Assembly: GCA_964394845.1 (NCBI GenBank)
Contig: CAYMZB010000011.1
Span: forward strand, 1 to 17,010
Origin: CAYMZB01 sp964394845
GTDB taxonomy: Bacteria; Patescibacteriota; Microgenomatia; Daviesbacterales; UBA10151
Direction of reading: 5' to 3'
Length of the DNA stretch: 17,010 nucleotides
Positions within the stretch are counted from its first letter, which is position 1; each line of letters begins with the position of its first letter. Below the pieces are notes generated by a model. That model was not told the origin of the DNA. It ran no database searches and saw only the letters and a list, made by a program, of their open reading frames with translations. Shown piece by piece: positions 7,267 to 14,547 of this stretch. The position numbers were made by a program, and so were the translations under genes.

Positions 7267-7841
7267 GCTTTTATTAATTTTTCCAGGTATTTTGCTAAAA
7301 TATCCACTTCAATATTTATCAAATCACCTAATTTGATGGTTGCAAACATAGTATTGCTGAAGGTATGAGGTATTATTCCGACAGTAAAAAAATCCTTATC
7401 TGCATCTATTACTGTTAAAGAAATTCCATTAACAGCAATTGATCCTTTATTAACAATGTACCTGGATAACTCTTTTGGAATAGAAAACTTTAAAATATAG
7501 CTGTTGTCTTGTATTTTAATATTCATTAATTTACCTATTCCATCAATATGTCCCTCCACAATATGTCCTGATAAAAAAGAGTTTGCAGTTGCAGGAAGTT
7601 CTAAATTGACTAAGGATCTAACTTTTAAATATTTAATATTAGTTTTGAGCTTAGTTTCAAGAATGCAATCAGTACTAAATGAATTTTTATTTAGGTTAAC
7701 AACTGTTAAACAAATTCCGTTAATAGCAATACTGTCTCCGATTTTTAGCTTTACTAAAAAAGACCGGTTGCAAGATATGGTATAGACCGAACTTTTAACT
7801 TTTCTCAATTTCCCCAAATGGGTAATAATGCCTGTAAACAT
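7263..7841 (-). CDS. ribE: Riboflavin synthase alpha subunit
   Basis: It dismutates two lumazine molecules to riboflavin. I set the start at MFTGII, the conserved N-terminus of the family, giving 192 aa; the frame continues 12 codons further upstream, but that part would encode no family sequence. Two lumazine-binding repeats are seen: SIAINGICLTVV with GHIVEGHIDGIG in the first, and SIAVNGISLTVID with GIIPHTFSNTMFATIKLGD in the second. This is the first gene of the rib operon, 48 nt after copA. The short gap holds either a weak promoter (TTGTTT-17-TATAGT) or a scrap resembling the 3' tail of an FMN riboswitch. Confidence 0.95.
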   Translation of the reverse strand: MFTGIITHLGKLRKVKSSVYTISCNRSFLVKLKIGDSIAINGICLTVVNLNKNSFSTDCILETKLKTNIKYLKVRSLVNLELPATANSFLSGHIVEGHIDGIGKLMNIKIQDNSYILKFSIPKELSRYIVNKGSIAVNGISLTVIDADKDFFTVGIIPHTFSNTMFATIKLGDLINIEVDILAKYLEKLIKA

Positions 7842-7845
7842 AATT

Positions 7846-7868
7846 GTTCTTTCGTCTGGACTATACAG
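7846..7868 (-). promoter_or_regulatory. Possible FMN-riboswitch 3' tail remnant / weak rib promoter
   Basis: On the minus strand, GTATAGTCCAGACGAAAGAA lies just before ribE. It resembles the conserved 3' strand of RFN elements (AGTC-YGGATG-RRAGAAG). The hallmark 5' part with its GGGTGAAATTCCC-type segment is absent, because copA coding sequence occupies that place, so a working riboswitch is excluded. The same bases also contain TATAGT with TTGTTT 17 nt upstream, which could be the promoter of ribE. Confidence 0.35.
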
Positions 7869-7889
7869 GAATGGCAAATCAGAAACAAC

Positions 7890-10127
7890 TCATAAATTAT
7901 ATTTAGCCCTTTTTAGGAGTAGTGAATTAGTGACCACTGAGATTGAACTCGTAGCCATTGCAACTGAGGCAAAAATTGGATTTAGTAAAATTCCCCAAAT
8001 TGGATATAAAATCCCCATCGCTACAGGAATTAATATTATATTGTACCCGAAAGCCCAAAATAGATTCAGTTTTATTGTTCTCATGGTTTTTTTAGAAAGT
8101 TCGATAGCCGATGCAACGCTTCTTAAGTCCTTATTAATTAAAGTAATACCAGCAGCTTCAATTGCAACATCTGTCCCTGTTCCCATAGCAATACCAATGT
8201 CTGCTGCTGCCAGAGCCGGCGCATCATTTATCCCGTCTCCAACCATCGCAACTTTTTTGCCCTCTTGCTGAATTTTTCTTACTTCAGCTTCTTTCTGGTC
8301 TGACAATACTTCTGCTAAAACTCTCTTAATCCCAACTTGATTTGCAATAGCTTTGGCAGTTCTTTGGTTATCTCCGGTAATCATCACTACCTCAATGTTC
8401 ATTTTTTGCAAGGCTTGCACACCCTCCTTAGCAGTTTCTTTAACTGTATCTGCTACAGCTATCAGACCTGTTAATGCACCATCTACTGCAAGCGTCATTA
8501 CTGTCTTACCTTCATTTTCTAATCTCTCTAGCTCGCTTTGGTATTTACTAAAATCTATCTTTTCTTTCTCCATTAATCTTCTATTACCTAAAAACACCTC
8601 TTGTTGACCAACTAAACCTTCTACTCCATGTCCTACTATTGCCTTAAATTTTGTGACAGATTCCAATTTCATGTTTTGTTCTTCAGCTTTTTTAACAATT
8701 GCTTCTGCCAATGAATGCTCTGATCCTTTCTCCAAAGATGCAGCCAGTTTCAAAATTTCTTGACTCTTGACTCTAGACTCTAGACTCTTGACATCAGTTA
8801 CCTCTGGTTTACCATGAGTTAATGTTCCGGTTTTATCAAAAATCACTGTGTTAATTTTATGGGCAGTCTCAAGACTTTCAGCATCTTTAATTAAAATTCC
8901 ATGCTCTGCACCTTTGCCAGTTCCAACCATAATGGCTGTGGGAGTTGCCAAACCCATGGCACAAGGGCAGGCGATAATAAGAACTGCTACTGTATTAAGC
9001 AGCGCAAATAATAAAACTGGACTTGGACCAAATACATACCAGACACCAAAGGTTAAGAAAGCCAACATGATAACAACAGGGACAAAGTATGAAGATATAA
9101 GATCAGCAATTCTTTGGATAGGAGCTTTAGAGCCTTGTGCTTCCTGTACAAGCTTAATAATTTGAGCGAGCATAGTTTCCTGCCCAACTTTAGTAGCTTT
9201 ATAAGTAAAAGTCCCTGTTTTATTAATAGTTGCACCAACAACAGCATCATTCTTAGTTTTATCAACAGGGATGCTCTCACCTGTTATCATAGATTCATCA
9301 ACTGAAGATTCACCTTCTAAAATTTGTCCATCAACTGGAATTTTTTCTCCTGGTCTTACCCTGATAATATCTCCAATAGCAACTTGATCTATAGGAATGT
9401 CAATGTCTTTCCCGTTCCTTATTACCCTTGCTGTTTTTGCCTGCAAACCAATAAGTTTTTTTATAGCTTCAGAAGTTCCTGCTTTAGCTTTAGCTTCAAA
9501 ATATCTACCCAAGAGAATTAAACCAATAATAATGGCGGCTACATCAAAATATGGCTCTGGATGTATACCTATGCTTTGAAGAATTTGAGGAAAAATAGTC
9601 ACAAAAGCTGAATATCCATAAGCTACTGTTGTACCCAAAGCAACCAGAGTATCCATATTAGCTGTTCTATGTTTTAATGCAGGAATTGTGGCTTTATAAA
9701 AACTTAAACCTGCCCAAAATTGAACTGGAGTGGCAAGAAGAAGCTGAACCCAGAAATTTTTAAGAAAAAAGGGGGCAGTTTCCATAAGTCCCGGGAAAGA
9801 ACCCCACAGTATTAAGGCTCCAACTGCTAAACTAAAAAAGACTTTAATTTTTAAATCTCTTAATTCTCTTTGCTTTCGTTTTTTCTCTGCTTCTTCATCC
9901 TCTTTGGTTTGTTCAACCAAAACAGTATAACCTACATTTGATACAGCGGAAGCTATTTGAGCAGGTCCGCATTGAGTGTCGTCATAAGTAACTGTAGCTT
10001 TTTCAGTTGCTAAATTAACATTGGCTTCTTTTACACCTGGTGTCCTAGTTAATGATTTCTCAATTACTCTGACACAAGATGCACAATGCATGCCATTAAT
10101 TGGATATGTTTGTTTTACTTCTGCCAT
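7890..10127 (-). CDS. copA: Copper-exporting P1B-type ATPase
   Basis: This membrane pump exports Cu(I) at the expense of ATP. Of the 745 aa, the N-terminus has one HMA domain with GMHCASC (Cys15, Cys18). The first membrane helices follow (~95-205). TGES at 282-285 marks the actuator domain, and CPC at 387-389 is the transmembrane copper site. DKTGT at 431-435 holds the phosphorylated Asp, with SEHSLA around His471, TGDN at 584-587 and GDGINDAP at 630-637. The last helix carries MATSSISVVTNS, typical of the Cu+ subgroup. All key residues are present. It begins 1 nt after the cupredoxin gene (TAATATG junction), in an operon led by csoR, so copper-induced expression is expected. A heptamer tandem repeat interrupts the segment coding residues ~446-457. 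Confidence 0.97.
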   Translation of the reverse strand: MAEVKQTYPINGMHCASCVRVIEKSLTRTPGVKEANVNLATEKATVTYDDTQCGPAQIASAVSNVGYTVLVEQTKEDEEAEKKRKQRELRDLKIKVFFSLAVGALILWGSFPGLMETAPFFLKNFWVQLLLATPVQFWAGLSFYKATIPALKHRTANMDTLVALGTTVAYGYSAFVTIFPQILQSIGIHPEPYFDVAAIIIGLILLGRYFEAKAKAGTSEAIKKLIGLQAKTARVIRNGKDIDIPIDQVAIGDIIRVRPGEKIPVDGQILEGESSVDESMITGESIPVDKTKNDAVVGATINKTGTFTYKATKVGQETMLAQIIKLVQEAQGSKAPIQRIADLISSYFVPVVIMLAFLTFGVWYVFGPSPVLLFALLNTVAVLIIACPCAMGLATPTAIMVGTGKGAEHGILIKDAESLETAHKINTVIFDKTGTLTHGKPEVTDVKSLESRVKSQEILKLAASLEKGSEHSLAEAIVKKAEEQNMKLESVTKFKAIVGHGVEGLVGQQEVFLGNRRLMEKEKIDFSKYQSELERLENEGKTVMTLAVDGALTGLIAVADTVKETAKEGVQALQKMNIEVVMITGDNQRTAKAIANQVGIKRVLAEVLSDQKEAEVRKIQQEGKKVAMVGDGINDAPALAAADIGIAMGTGTDVAIEAAGITLINKDLRSVASAIELSKKTMRTIKLNLFWAFGYNIILIPVAMGILYPIWGILLNPIFASVAMATSSISVVTNSLLLKRAKYNL
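8758..8791. repeat. Tandem heptamer repeat inside copA
   Basis: Four consecutive 7-mers (CTCTTGA, CTCTAGA, CTCTAGA, CTCTTGA at 8764-8791) follow a partial unit TTCTTGA. They encode the Lys-Ser-Leu-Glu-Ser-Arg-Val-Lys-Ser-Gln stretch just after the DKTGT motif, at the start of the nucleotide-binding domain. A non-triplet period inside a conserved enzyme suggests insertion of an intergenic-type minisatellite that kept the frame. Confidence 0.8.
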
Positions 10128-10128
10128 A

Positions 10129-10488
10129 TTAAACTACTCTTATCTTTCCATGAAACATATTCATACCGCAGGCAAAACCAAATTCTCCTTTCTCTTTTGG
10201 AGTAACTTCAACACTTACTTTCTGATTCAAAGGTAAATATTTTCTTATCTTAAAATCCCCAAGTACAACTTCTTCCAAACAAGAACTTGGATCTTTACGA
10301 ACAAAGTTTATTTTCGTTGTTTTACCTTGCGGAATAGAAATCGTATTCGGCGTATAGCCTCCTTCAACTATAATATCTACTGAGTCTGTCACAGAAACCA
10401 CCTCCTCTTTTCTCATTAGAAAAAACCAATAAGTGAACACTACTCCAGCAAAGCTGAAAATGATCACAAAGATTTTATCTATATCCAT
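10129..10488 (-). CDS. Membrane-anchored cupredoxin-like copper protein
   Basis: The 119 aa consist of an N-terminal transmembrane anchor (~6-25) and a cupredoxin-like beta domain. GGYTPNTISIPQGKTTKINF resembles the EfeO/plastocyanin-like family. Possible metal ligands are Cys70 (SSCLEE) and the C-terminal loop Cys107, Met109, Met111 and His113, corresponding to the Cys-x5-His blue-copper loop with extra Met. It probably binds copper outside the membrane and works with CopA; some related domains are fused to the ATPase. It lies 44 nt after csoR and 1 nt before copA. No SD is visible. Confidence 0.88.
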   Translation of the reverse strand: MDIDKIFVIIFSFAGVVFTYWFFLMRKEEVVSVTDSVDIIVEGGYTPNTISIPQGKTTKINFVRKDPSSCLEEVVLGDFKIRKYLPLNQKVSVEVTPKEKGEFGFACGMNMFHGKIRVV

Positions 10489-10532
10489 AGTTTATTTAGC
10501 AATCAGGACACATACTAAGCCTCCCTTCCTTG

Positions 10533-10805
10533 TTAATGGCTTTTTTTAAAAACCTGCATAACTTCTGCTATAGCCTCTTCTTTTCTGCCTTTGCTCATTG
10601 CATCAGCAACGCAGCATGAAAGATGATTTTCTAAAAGTACGTTTCCGGTTTCCTTTAAACCGCTTTCAACTGCTTGAAGCTGGTGGATTACATCAATACA
10701 ATAGTTATCCTGTTCAACCATGCTCACTACTTTTTTCAGATGTCCCTGAGCTATCTTTAATCTATGAAGAATTCTTTCTTGTGTATCTTTTGGTCTGTAT
10801 GTCAT
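10533..10805 (-). CDS. csoR: CsoR-type copper-sensing repressor
   Basis: The 90-aa all-helical DUF156 protein has RLKIAQGHLKKVVSMVEQDNYCIDVIHQLQAV and the copper ligands Cys36, His61 and Cys65, the same positions as in Mycobacterium tuberculosis CsoR. An extra Cys64 is adjacent. Cu(I) binding releases DNA in this family. It is the first gene of the csoR-cupredoxin-copA operon, and a GC-rich dyad sits between its promoter and ATG, predicting autoregulation of the copper operon. The ribosome site may be the GGGGGG of the operator itself. Confidence 0.94.
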   Translation of the reverse strand: MTYRPKDTQERILHRLKIAQGHLKKVVSMVEQDNYCIDVIHQLQAVESGLKETGNVLLENHLSCCVADAMSKGRKEEAIAEVMQVFKKSH

Positions 10806-10808
10806 TAT

Positions 10809-10827
10809 TATCCCCCCATCAGGGATA
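10809..10827. promoter_or_regulatory. CsoR operator
   Basis: TATCCC-N7-GGGATA is a perfect 6-nt dyad with a C-rich spacer, 3 nt from the csoR ATG and directly after the -10 box. The G/C-tract flanked by A/T matches the operator style known for the CsoR/RcnR family. On the mRNA it overlaps the likely ribosome binding site. Confidence 0.7.
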
Positions 10828-10855
10828 TGTTAGTTGATGAACAATTTAAAGTCAA
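10827..10855 (-). promoter_or_regulatory. Promoter of the csoR-cupredoxin-copA operon
   Basis: TTGACT (10855-10850), a 17-nt spacer and TAACAT (10832-10827) precede the operator. The predicted start of transcription falls within the CsoR dyad, so bound repressor would block initiation. Confidence 0.65.
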
Positions 10856-10886
10856 GTTAAAACATAAGATCCCTAAATAACTAATA

Positions 10887-11813
10887 TTAAAATTCATTCT
10901 TTCTAAGTTCAGAGCGGGATTTCATAAAGAAGTAGCCGATAACTATGGCTGTAACAACAGGAGAAAGCCAGCTGGGGATATGAAAGCTAAAACTTTCCAG
11001 CAGCATAATTACCCCCAAAAAGAGAATTGAATACATTGCTCCATTTTTTAAGAAGACATATTTTTTAATCCTTTCAATATTTGAAATAGTAATTTGACGC
11101 ACCACTATAGCGCCTATTCCATTACCCAGTAAAATTAAAGGAACAGATAAAGTAAAAGCAAAAGCCCCTAAAACTCCATCCAAAGAAAAAGTGGCATCAA
11201 TCACCATCAGATAAAAGACCTTACTGGTATCTGTAATGCTGCCTGACTCACTTTCAATTTGTTTTTCAACTTTTTCCGCATTTTCTTTAAAACCATGGGT
11301 AAGGAAAAAAAGGGTAGAACCTACTACTGCCCCAAAAGCCATTAACGGATTTATTTTAAGGGCAAACCAGACAATTAAAGTTAAAAGTATGGAAACTATT
11401 GCGTAAAACCAAACTCCCTGGCGCTGAAAGAATCTTTCACCTTTTAGTCCGTAATACTTTGGTTCCAAAAACAGCCAGTAAAAAAATAAAAATATCATAA
11501 ATACTCCGCCGGCAATAAGCAGGATGGGTGCAGAGGATTTAATTGCCTCAGTAACTTTTGGATCGCCGCTAAACGTAGCAGTCAAGGATCCGATTGGACC
11601 AAGTGACGGAGAAACTGCCCAAACAATCAGCCATGGTAAAATGCCGCGCACTACAAAAACCGCCACCAAAAGTCCCCAGGTTAAAAACCACTTTTTGGCT
11701 TTTTGCCCCATTGTAGAAAGAACCTGGGCATTGATAATTGCATTATCAACTGATGAGACAGTTTCAAAAAGAATCAGGCCGGCTACAGTCAAAATAATTG
11801 AAAAAATATCCAT
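10887..11813 (-). CDS. DUF475/TerC-related integral membrane protein
   Basis: The 308-aa protein has about eight hydrophobic segments. Two conserved acidic motifs characterise the DUF475 branch of the TerC superfamily: FETVSSVDNAIINAQVL near 17-33 and DATFSLDGVLGAFA near 206-219. The paired Asp-bearing membrane motifs are thought to handle metal ions, and TerC relatives are linked to Mn2+ export or tellurite and stress resistance; the substrate here is unknown. The gene stands alone between the csoR operon and a divergent transporter remnant. Its promoter has an extended -10 and, just before the ATG, a GTAGTAA half-site like that of the BlaI operators. No SD is visible. Confidence 0.88.
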   Translation of the reverse strand: MDIFSIILTVAGLILFETVSSVDNAIINAQVLSTMGQKAKKWFLTWGLLVAVFVVRGILPWLIVWAVSPSLGPIGSLTATFSGDPKVTEAIKSSAPILLIAGGVFMIFLFFYWLFLEPKYYGLKGERFFQRQGVWFYAIVSILLTLIVWFALKINPLMAFGAVVGSTLFFLTHGFKENAEKVEKQIESESGSITDTSKVFYLMVIDATFSLDGVLGAFAFTLSVPLILLGNGIGAIVVRQITISNIERIKKYVFLKNGAMYSILFLGVIMLLESFSFHIPSWLSPVVTAIVIGYFFMKSRSELRKNEF

Positions 11814-11820
11814 TGGTAAT

Positions 11821-11831
11821 TTACTACAATA
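11821..11831. promoter_or_regulatory. Candidate BlaI half-site
   Basis: TTACTACAATA here is identical over 11 bases (on the opposite strand) to the right part of the blaI operator. It lies between the -10 box and the ATG of the DUF475 gene. The other arm of the dyad is not conserved, so this is a half-site at best. Confidence 0.35.
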
Positions 11832-11835
11832 CTAT

Positions 11836-11844
11836 ATTATAACA
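11836..11844 (-). promoter_or_regulatory. Extended -10 promoter of the DUF475 gene
   Basis: TGTTATAAT is a perfect extended -10 (TGnTATAAT) 22 nt before the ATG; no convincing -35 is needed or seen. Confidence 0.6.
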
Positions 11845-12250
11845 GAATTATTTGGGATTCTTAGCATAAGTTTTTTACTTGGAGTGCGTCATGCAACTGA
11901 CGCTGACCATGTAGCAGCAGTTACCACAATTTTAGCCCGTCAGAAGAAGGGGATTTTAAAAGCGCTTTTGGTTGGAATCTATTGGGGAATAGGCCATTCT
12001 ATAACAGCAACACTGGTGGGCATTCCTATCATTGTTTATTCCCTGGTGGTTCCGCCAAAACTTGAACTTTTTCTGGAATTTATTGTAGGTTTAATGTTGG
12101 TTATCTTAGGCATACTTAACTTAACTGGTATGCGGGGCCTCTTTAGTAGTTGTAAGAAGTAAAAGCGAAAGCATAAACCATTATCTTGTCATTGCCTCCG
12201 GGCTTATCAGCATTATTTTCGGTTTATATATTATGTATCAGAAACTTTAG

Positions 12251-12273
12251 CTTCCCACATTCCAAGTGGGAAG
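12251..12273 (+). terminator. Hairpin between convergent genes
   Basis: CTTCCCAC-N7-GTGGGAAG is a perfect 8-bp stem immediately after the stop of the transporter remnant and 10 nt from the msrB stop. The following T-run is weak (GTATTTAT), so it may be a poor rho-independent or a bidirectional terminator. Confidence 0.5.
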
Positions 12274-12282
12274 GTATTTATC

Positions 12283-12663
12283 TCAAGATAGTTGATCTGC
12301 AATAAAATCCAGCGCCAGGGAATTAATGCAAAATCTTTTTCCGGTTTTCGTCGGACCATCATCAAAAACATGTCCCAGGTGTGAACCGCAATTTTTACAC
12401 ATTACTTCTATTCTTTTAACACCTACGGAGTAATCATCCTCGCATACAATATTTTCATTAACAACTGGCTTGTCAAAAGAAGGCCAGCCTGTTTTAGAAT
12501 CAAATTTGGCTTCTGATGAAAACAGTTTAGTCCCGCAAACAACACAAGCATAAATTCCAGATTCATGGTTATTTGTATATTTTCCTGAGTAGGGTGGCTC
12601 TGTCCCTTTTAGGAAACAAATATTATACTGTTCCGGGGTTAATTTTTTCTTCAGATTATTCAC
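12283..12663 (-). CDS. msrB: Peptide methionine-R-sulfoxide reductase
   Basis: It reduces the R epimer of methionine sulfoxide in proteins. The 126 aa contain the zinc cysteines Cys40/Cys43 (YACVVCG) and Cys89/Cys92 (MCKNCGSHLGHVF). GWPSF is at 60-63 and onward, and the catalytic Cys112 is in GKRFCINSLAL. Only one redox Cys is obvious, apart from Cys16. It overlaps msrA by 8 nt, so the two repair enzymes are co-translated. It is cytoplasmic, with no signal peptide. In this window of copper and thiol genes it fits an oxidative-damage repair role. Confidence 0.96.
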   Translation of the reverse strand: MNNLKKKLTPEQYNICFLKGTEPPYSGKYTNNHESGIYACVVCGTKLFSSEAKFDSKTGWPSFDKPVVNENIVCEDDYSVGVKRIEVMCKNCGSHLGHVFDDGPTKTGKRFCINSLALDFIADQLS

Positions 12664-13201
12664 AGTATTCTTCCTTAATGTCTTTATTAAATTTATCCAG
12701 CAGCTTTTGGATTTTAGGGTTTATCACAATAGAACAGTAGGGATTTAAATTTTTGTTCCTTTCATAGTAATTCTGATGATACTCCTCAGCTGTATAAAAT
12801 TTTTCTAAAGGCACAATCTGAGTAACAATTTTACTACTGTACTCTCCTGATTTTTCCATTTTTTCTTTGGATCTTAAAGCTTTATTTTTTTGTTCGTTAT
12901 TTTGAAAAAAAATTATTGATCTATACTGAGTCCCCACATCGCTACCTTGTTGGTTTAAAGTTGTTGGGTCATGAGTGGCCCAAAAGACGGTAAGCAGGTG
13001 TTCAAAAGAAATAATATCAGGGTCAAATTTTATCTCTACAGCTTCTGCAAATCCTGTATCACCTTTGGAGACCTGAAGGTATGTAGGATTTTTACCTTTC
13101 CCCCCGGCATAACCTGAGGTAACAGAAATTACCCCTTTAAGCCGTTTGAAGATGGCTTCTGTACACCAAAAACAGCCTCCAGCAAAAATAGCCAGTTGCA
13201 T
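12656..13201 (-). CDS. msrA: Peptide methionine-S-sulfoxide reductase
   Basis: It reduces the S epimer of methionine sulfoxide. The 181 aa start with AIFAGGCFWCTEAIF (catalytic Cys10, second Cys13). They continue with GVISVTSGYAGG, the region around FAEAVEIKFDP, FWATHDPTTLNQQGSDVGTQYRS and AEEYHQNYY, all standard MsrA motifs. The start is well placed: ATG lies exactly 7 nt after a TATACT box, suggesting a leaderless mRNA; no SD is present. It lies 20 nt downstream of the CorC-type gene and overlaps msrB. Confidence 0.96.
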   Translation of the reverse strand: MQLAIFAGGCFWCTEAIFKRLKGVISVTSGYAGGKGKNPTYLQVSKGDTGFAEAVEIKFDPDIISFEHLLTVFWATHDPTTLNQQGSDVGTQYRSIIFFQNNEQKNKALRSKEKMEKSGEYSSKIVTQIVPLEKFYTAEEYHQNYYERNKNLNPYCSIVINPKIQKLLDKFNKDIKEEYCE

Positions 13202-13208
13202 AATATAC

Positions 13209-13214
13209 AGTATA
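13209..13214 (-). promoter_or_regulatory. msrA -10 box, leaderless arrangement
   Basis: TATACT sits 7 nt upstream of the msrA ATG, in the gap after the CorC-type gene. No good -35 is seen. Confidence 0.45.
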
Positions 13215-13221
13215 ATATATT

Positions 13222-14517
13222 TTAAGCTGGCAGGCGTTTTAAAGGATTAATCAACAATTTATCAACCCTATTCCCATCCATGTCTATAACCTCAAATTTG
13301 AAAGTTCCCAATTCAAAATTATCTCCCGGGACCGGAACGCGTTCGATTTTATGCATGACCAATCCGCCGATTGTGTGGAATATGCCTGTTTTTTCTGCCG
13401 GAAGTTTTTTGATATGAAAATAATCCTTAAATTCATCAATGGACACTAAACCATCCACCAGATAGGTTCCATCATCCCGCTTAACTATATTCATCTCCTC
13501 CAGTTCATTAACTGTAGGAATATCACCGACAATTGCTTCCAGAATATCTGTCAGAGACAGCAAACCCTGCACATTTCCATATTCATCAACCACAAGCGCT
13601 ATATGTATGCCTGATTTTTTAAACAACTCCAGCACTTTCAAAGCCACCATGCTTTCGGGAATAAATAATGGTTTATGAAGATACTTTTTTAAATCAATTT
13701 TTTCTTCAAGAAGAAAATTTGTGAATACTTCTTTCGCTCTCACTATCCCCAAAACATTATCCAGGTTATTTCTGCAAATGGGGAAATGCGAGTATTGATT
13801 TTTGGTAATTTTACTGCGGATTTCTTTAAAAGAGCTATCTATATCTATCCATATTATTTCTTTTCTTGGCGTCATTAAGGTATTTATTTTCTTATCTCCC
13901 AGTCTCAGAGTCCGCTCAACAATATCTTTTTCTCCCCGTTCAAAGATTCCCATTCTGGCCCCTTCCCTTATTAACATATATATTTCTTCATCAGATACCA
14001 GCGACTTTTCTGATAATTTTATTCCCAGGAGCCGGAATACCCACTCTGTTGAAAAACTTAAAACAGAAACAAAAGGAGCGCCTATCATAGAAACAGTATT
14101 CATTGGACCTGCCACAAGTGTAGCAATTTTTTCCGGATTGCTTAATGCAATTTTTTTCGGAACAAGTTCTCCAATAATTAAAGACAGATAAGCAATTACA
14201 ATTACCACAATAGCCAACCCCAAAGCATCGCTGTATGGACTAAGAAGGGGAATCTGACTTAAAGAGCTTGACAGCGCTTCAGCAATTGTTGCTCCTCCAA
14301 AAGCGCCTGCAAAAATTCCCACCAGGCTGATGCCAATCTGCACTGTTGATAAAAACCTGGTGGGGTTATTTGCCAGGTCCAATGCAGTCTGCGCTTTTTT
14401 ATTGCCTTCATTTGCCTGTTGCTGTAATTTAGACTTGCGGGCAGAAACAATGGCAAGTTCTGCCATGGCAAAAACACCATTCAGAAGAATAAGCAAAAGA
14501 ATAATTATAATTTCCAT
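13222..14517 (-). CDS. CorC/HlyC-type DUF21-CBS membrane protein
   Basis: The 431 aa have a DUF21 membrane domain (~1-190) with four hydrophobic segments and the characteristic N-G-V-F-A-M-A-E-L-A start. A CBS pair follows (~213-335; MTPRKEIIWIDID.., then HIALVVDEYGNVQGLLSLTDILEAIVGDI), then the C-terminal CorC_HlyC domain (~345-430) with its VDGLVSIDEF motif. The family is linked to Mg2+/Co2+ efflux or homeostasis (CorC, CNNM-type); the name haemolysin is historical. It is full length. A TATAAT box lies 24 nt before the ATG, and no SD is visible. It is followed closely by msrA. Confidence 0.93.
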   Translation of the reverse strand: MEIIIILLLILLNGVFAMAELAIVSARKSKLQQQANEGNKKAQTALDLANNPTRFLSTVQIGISLVGIFAGAFGGATIAEALSSSLSQIPLLSPYSDALGLAIVVIVIAYLSLIIGELVPKKIALSNPEKIATLVAGPMNTVSMIGAPFVSVLSFSTEWVFRLLGIKLSEKSLVSDEEIYMLIREGARMGIFERGEKDIVERTLRLGDKKINTLMTPRKEIIWIDIDSSFKEIRSKITKNQYSHFPICRNNLDNVLGIVRAKEVFTNFLLEEKIDLKKYLHKPLFIPESMVALKVLELFKKSGIHIALVVDEYGNVQGLLSLTDILEAIVGDIPTVNELEEMNIVKRDDGTYLVDGLVSIDEFKDYFHIKKLPAEKTGIFHTIGGLVMHKIERVPVPGDNFELGTFKFEVIDMDGNRVDKLLINPLKRLPA

Positions 14518-14540
14518 AAAGAAACTACTGTCATACCTGT

Positions 14541-14546
14541 ATTATA
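14541..14546 (-). promoter_or_regulatory. -10 box of the CorC/HlyC-type gene
   Basis: TATAAT on the minus strand is embedded in the perfect 12-nt palindrome GTATTATAATAC (14539-14550). No convincing -35 was found. Confidence 0.4.
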
Positions 14547-14547
14547 A

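Larger units (their letters stand above)
11821..12250 (+). pseudogene. NiCoT-type nickel/cobalt transporter remnant
   Basis: The + strand encodes ELFGILSISFLLGVRHATDADHVAAVTTI; R-H-A-T-D-A-D-H is the helix-II signature of the NiCoT/UreH transporters. About 110 residues follow, with several helices, then a stop at 12160-12162 after LTGMRGLFSSCKK. A +1 frame from 12164 encodes SINHYLVIASGLISIIFGLYIMYQKL, which reads like the last transmembrane helix, ending at 12248-12250. The central part of a normal protein is therefore missing and the ends are out of frame. No start codon exists before the signature except non-standard ones, and the 5' end abuts the divergent DUF475 gene. It is a decayed gene, probably by deletion. 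Confidence 0.85.

Noticed and set aside
7890..8000. Search for the 5' half of an FMN riboswitch within the end of copA
   Set aside because: No GGGTGAAATTCCC-like or GGCGGT segment was found, so a complete riboswitch is not present.
12831..12845. TTACTACTGTA within msrA as a BlaI site
   Set aside because: It is inside coding sequence, without dyad symmetry matching the operators.
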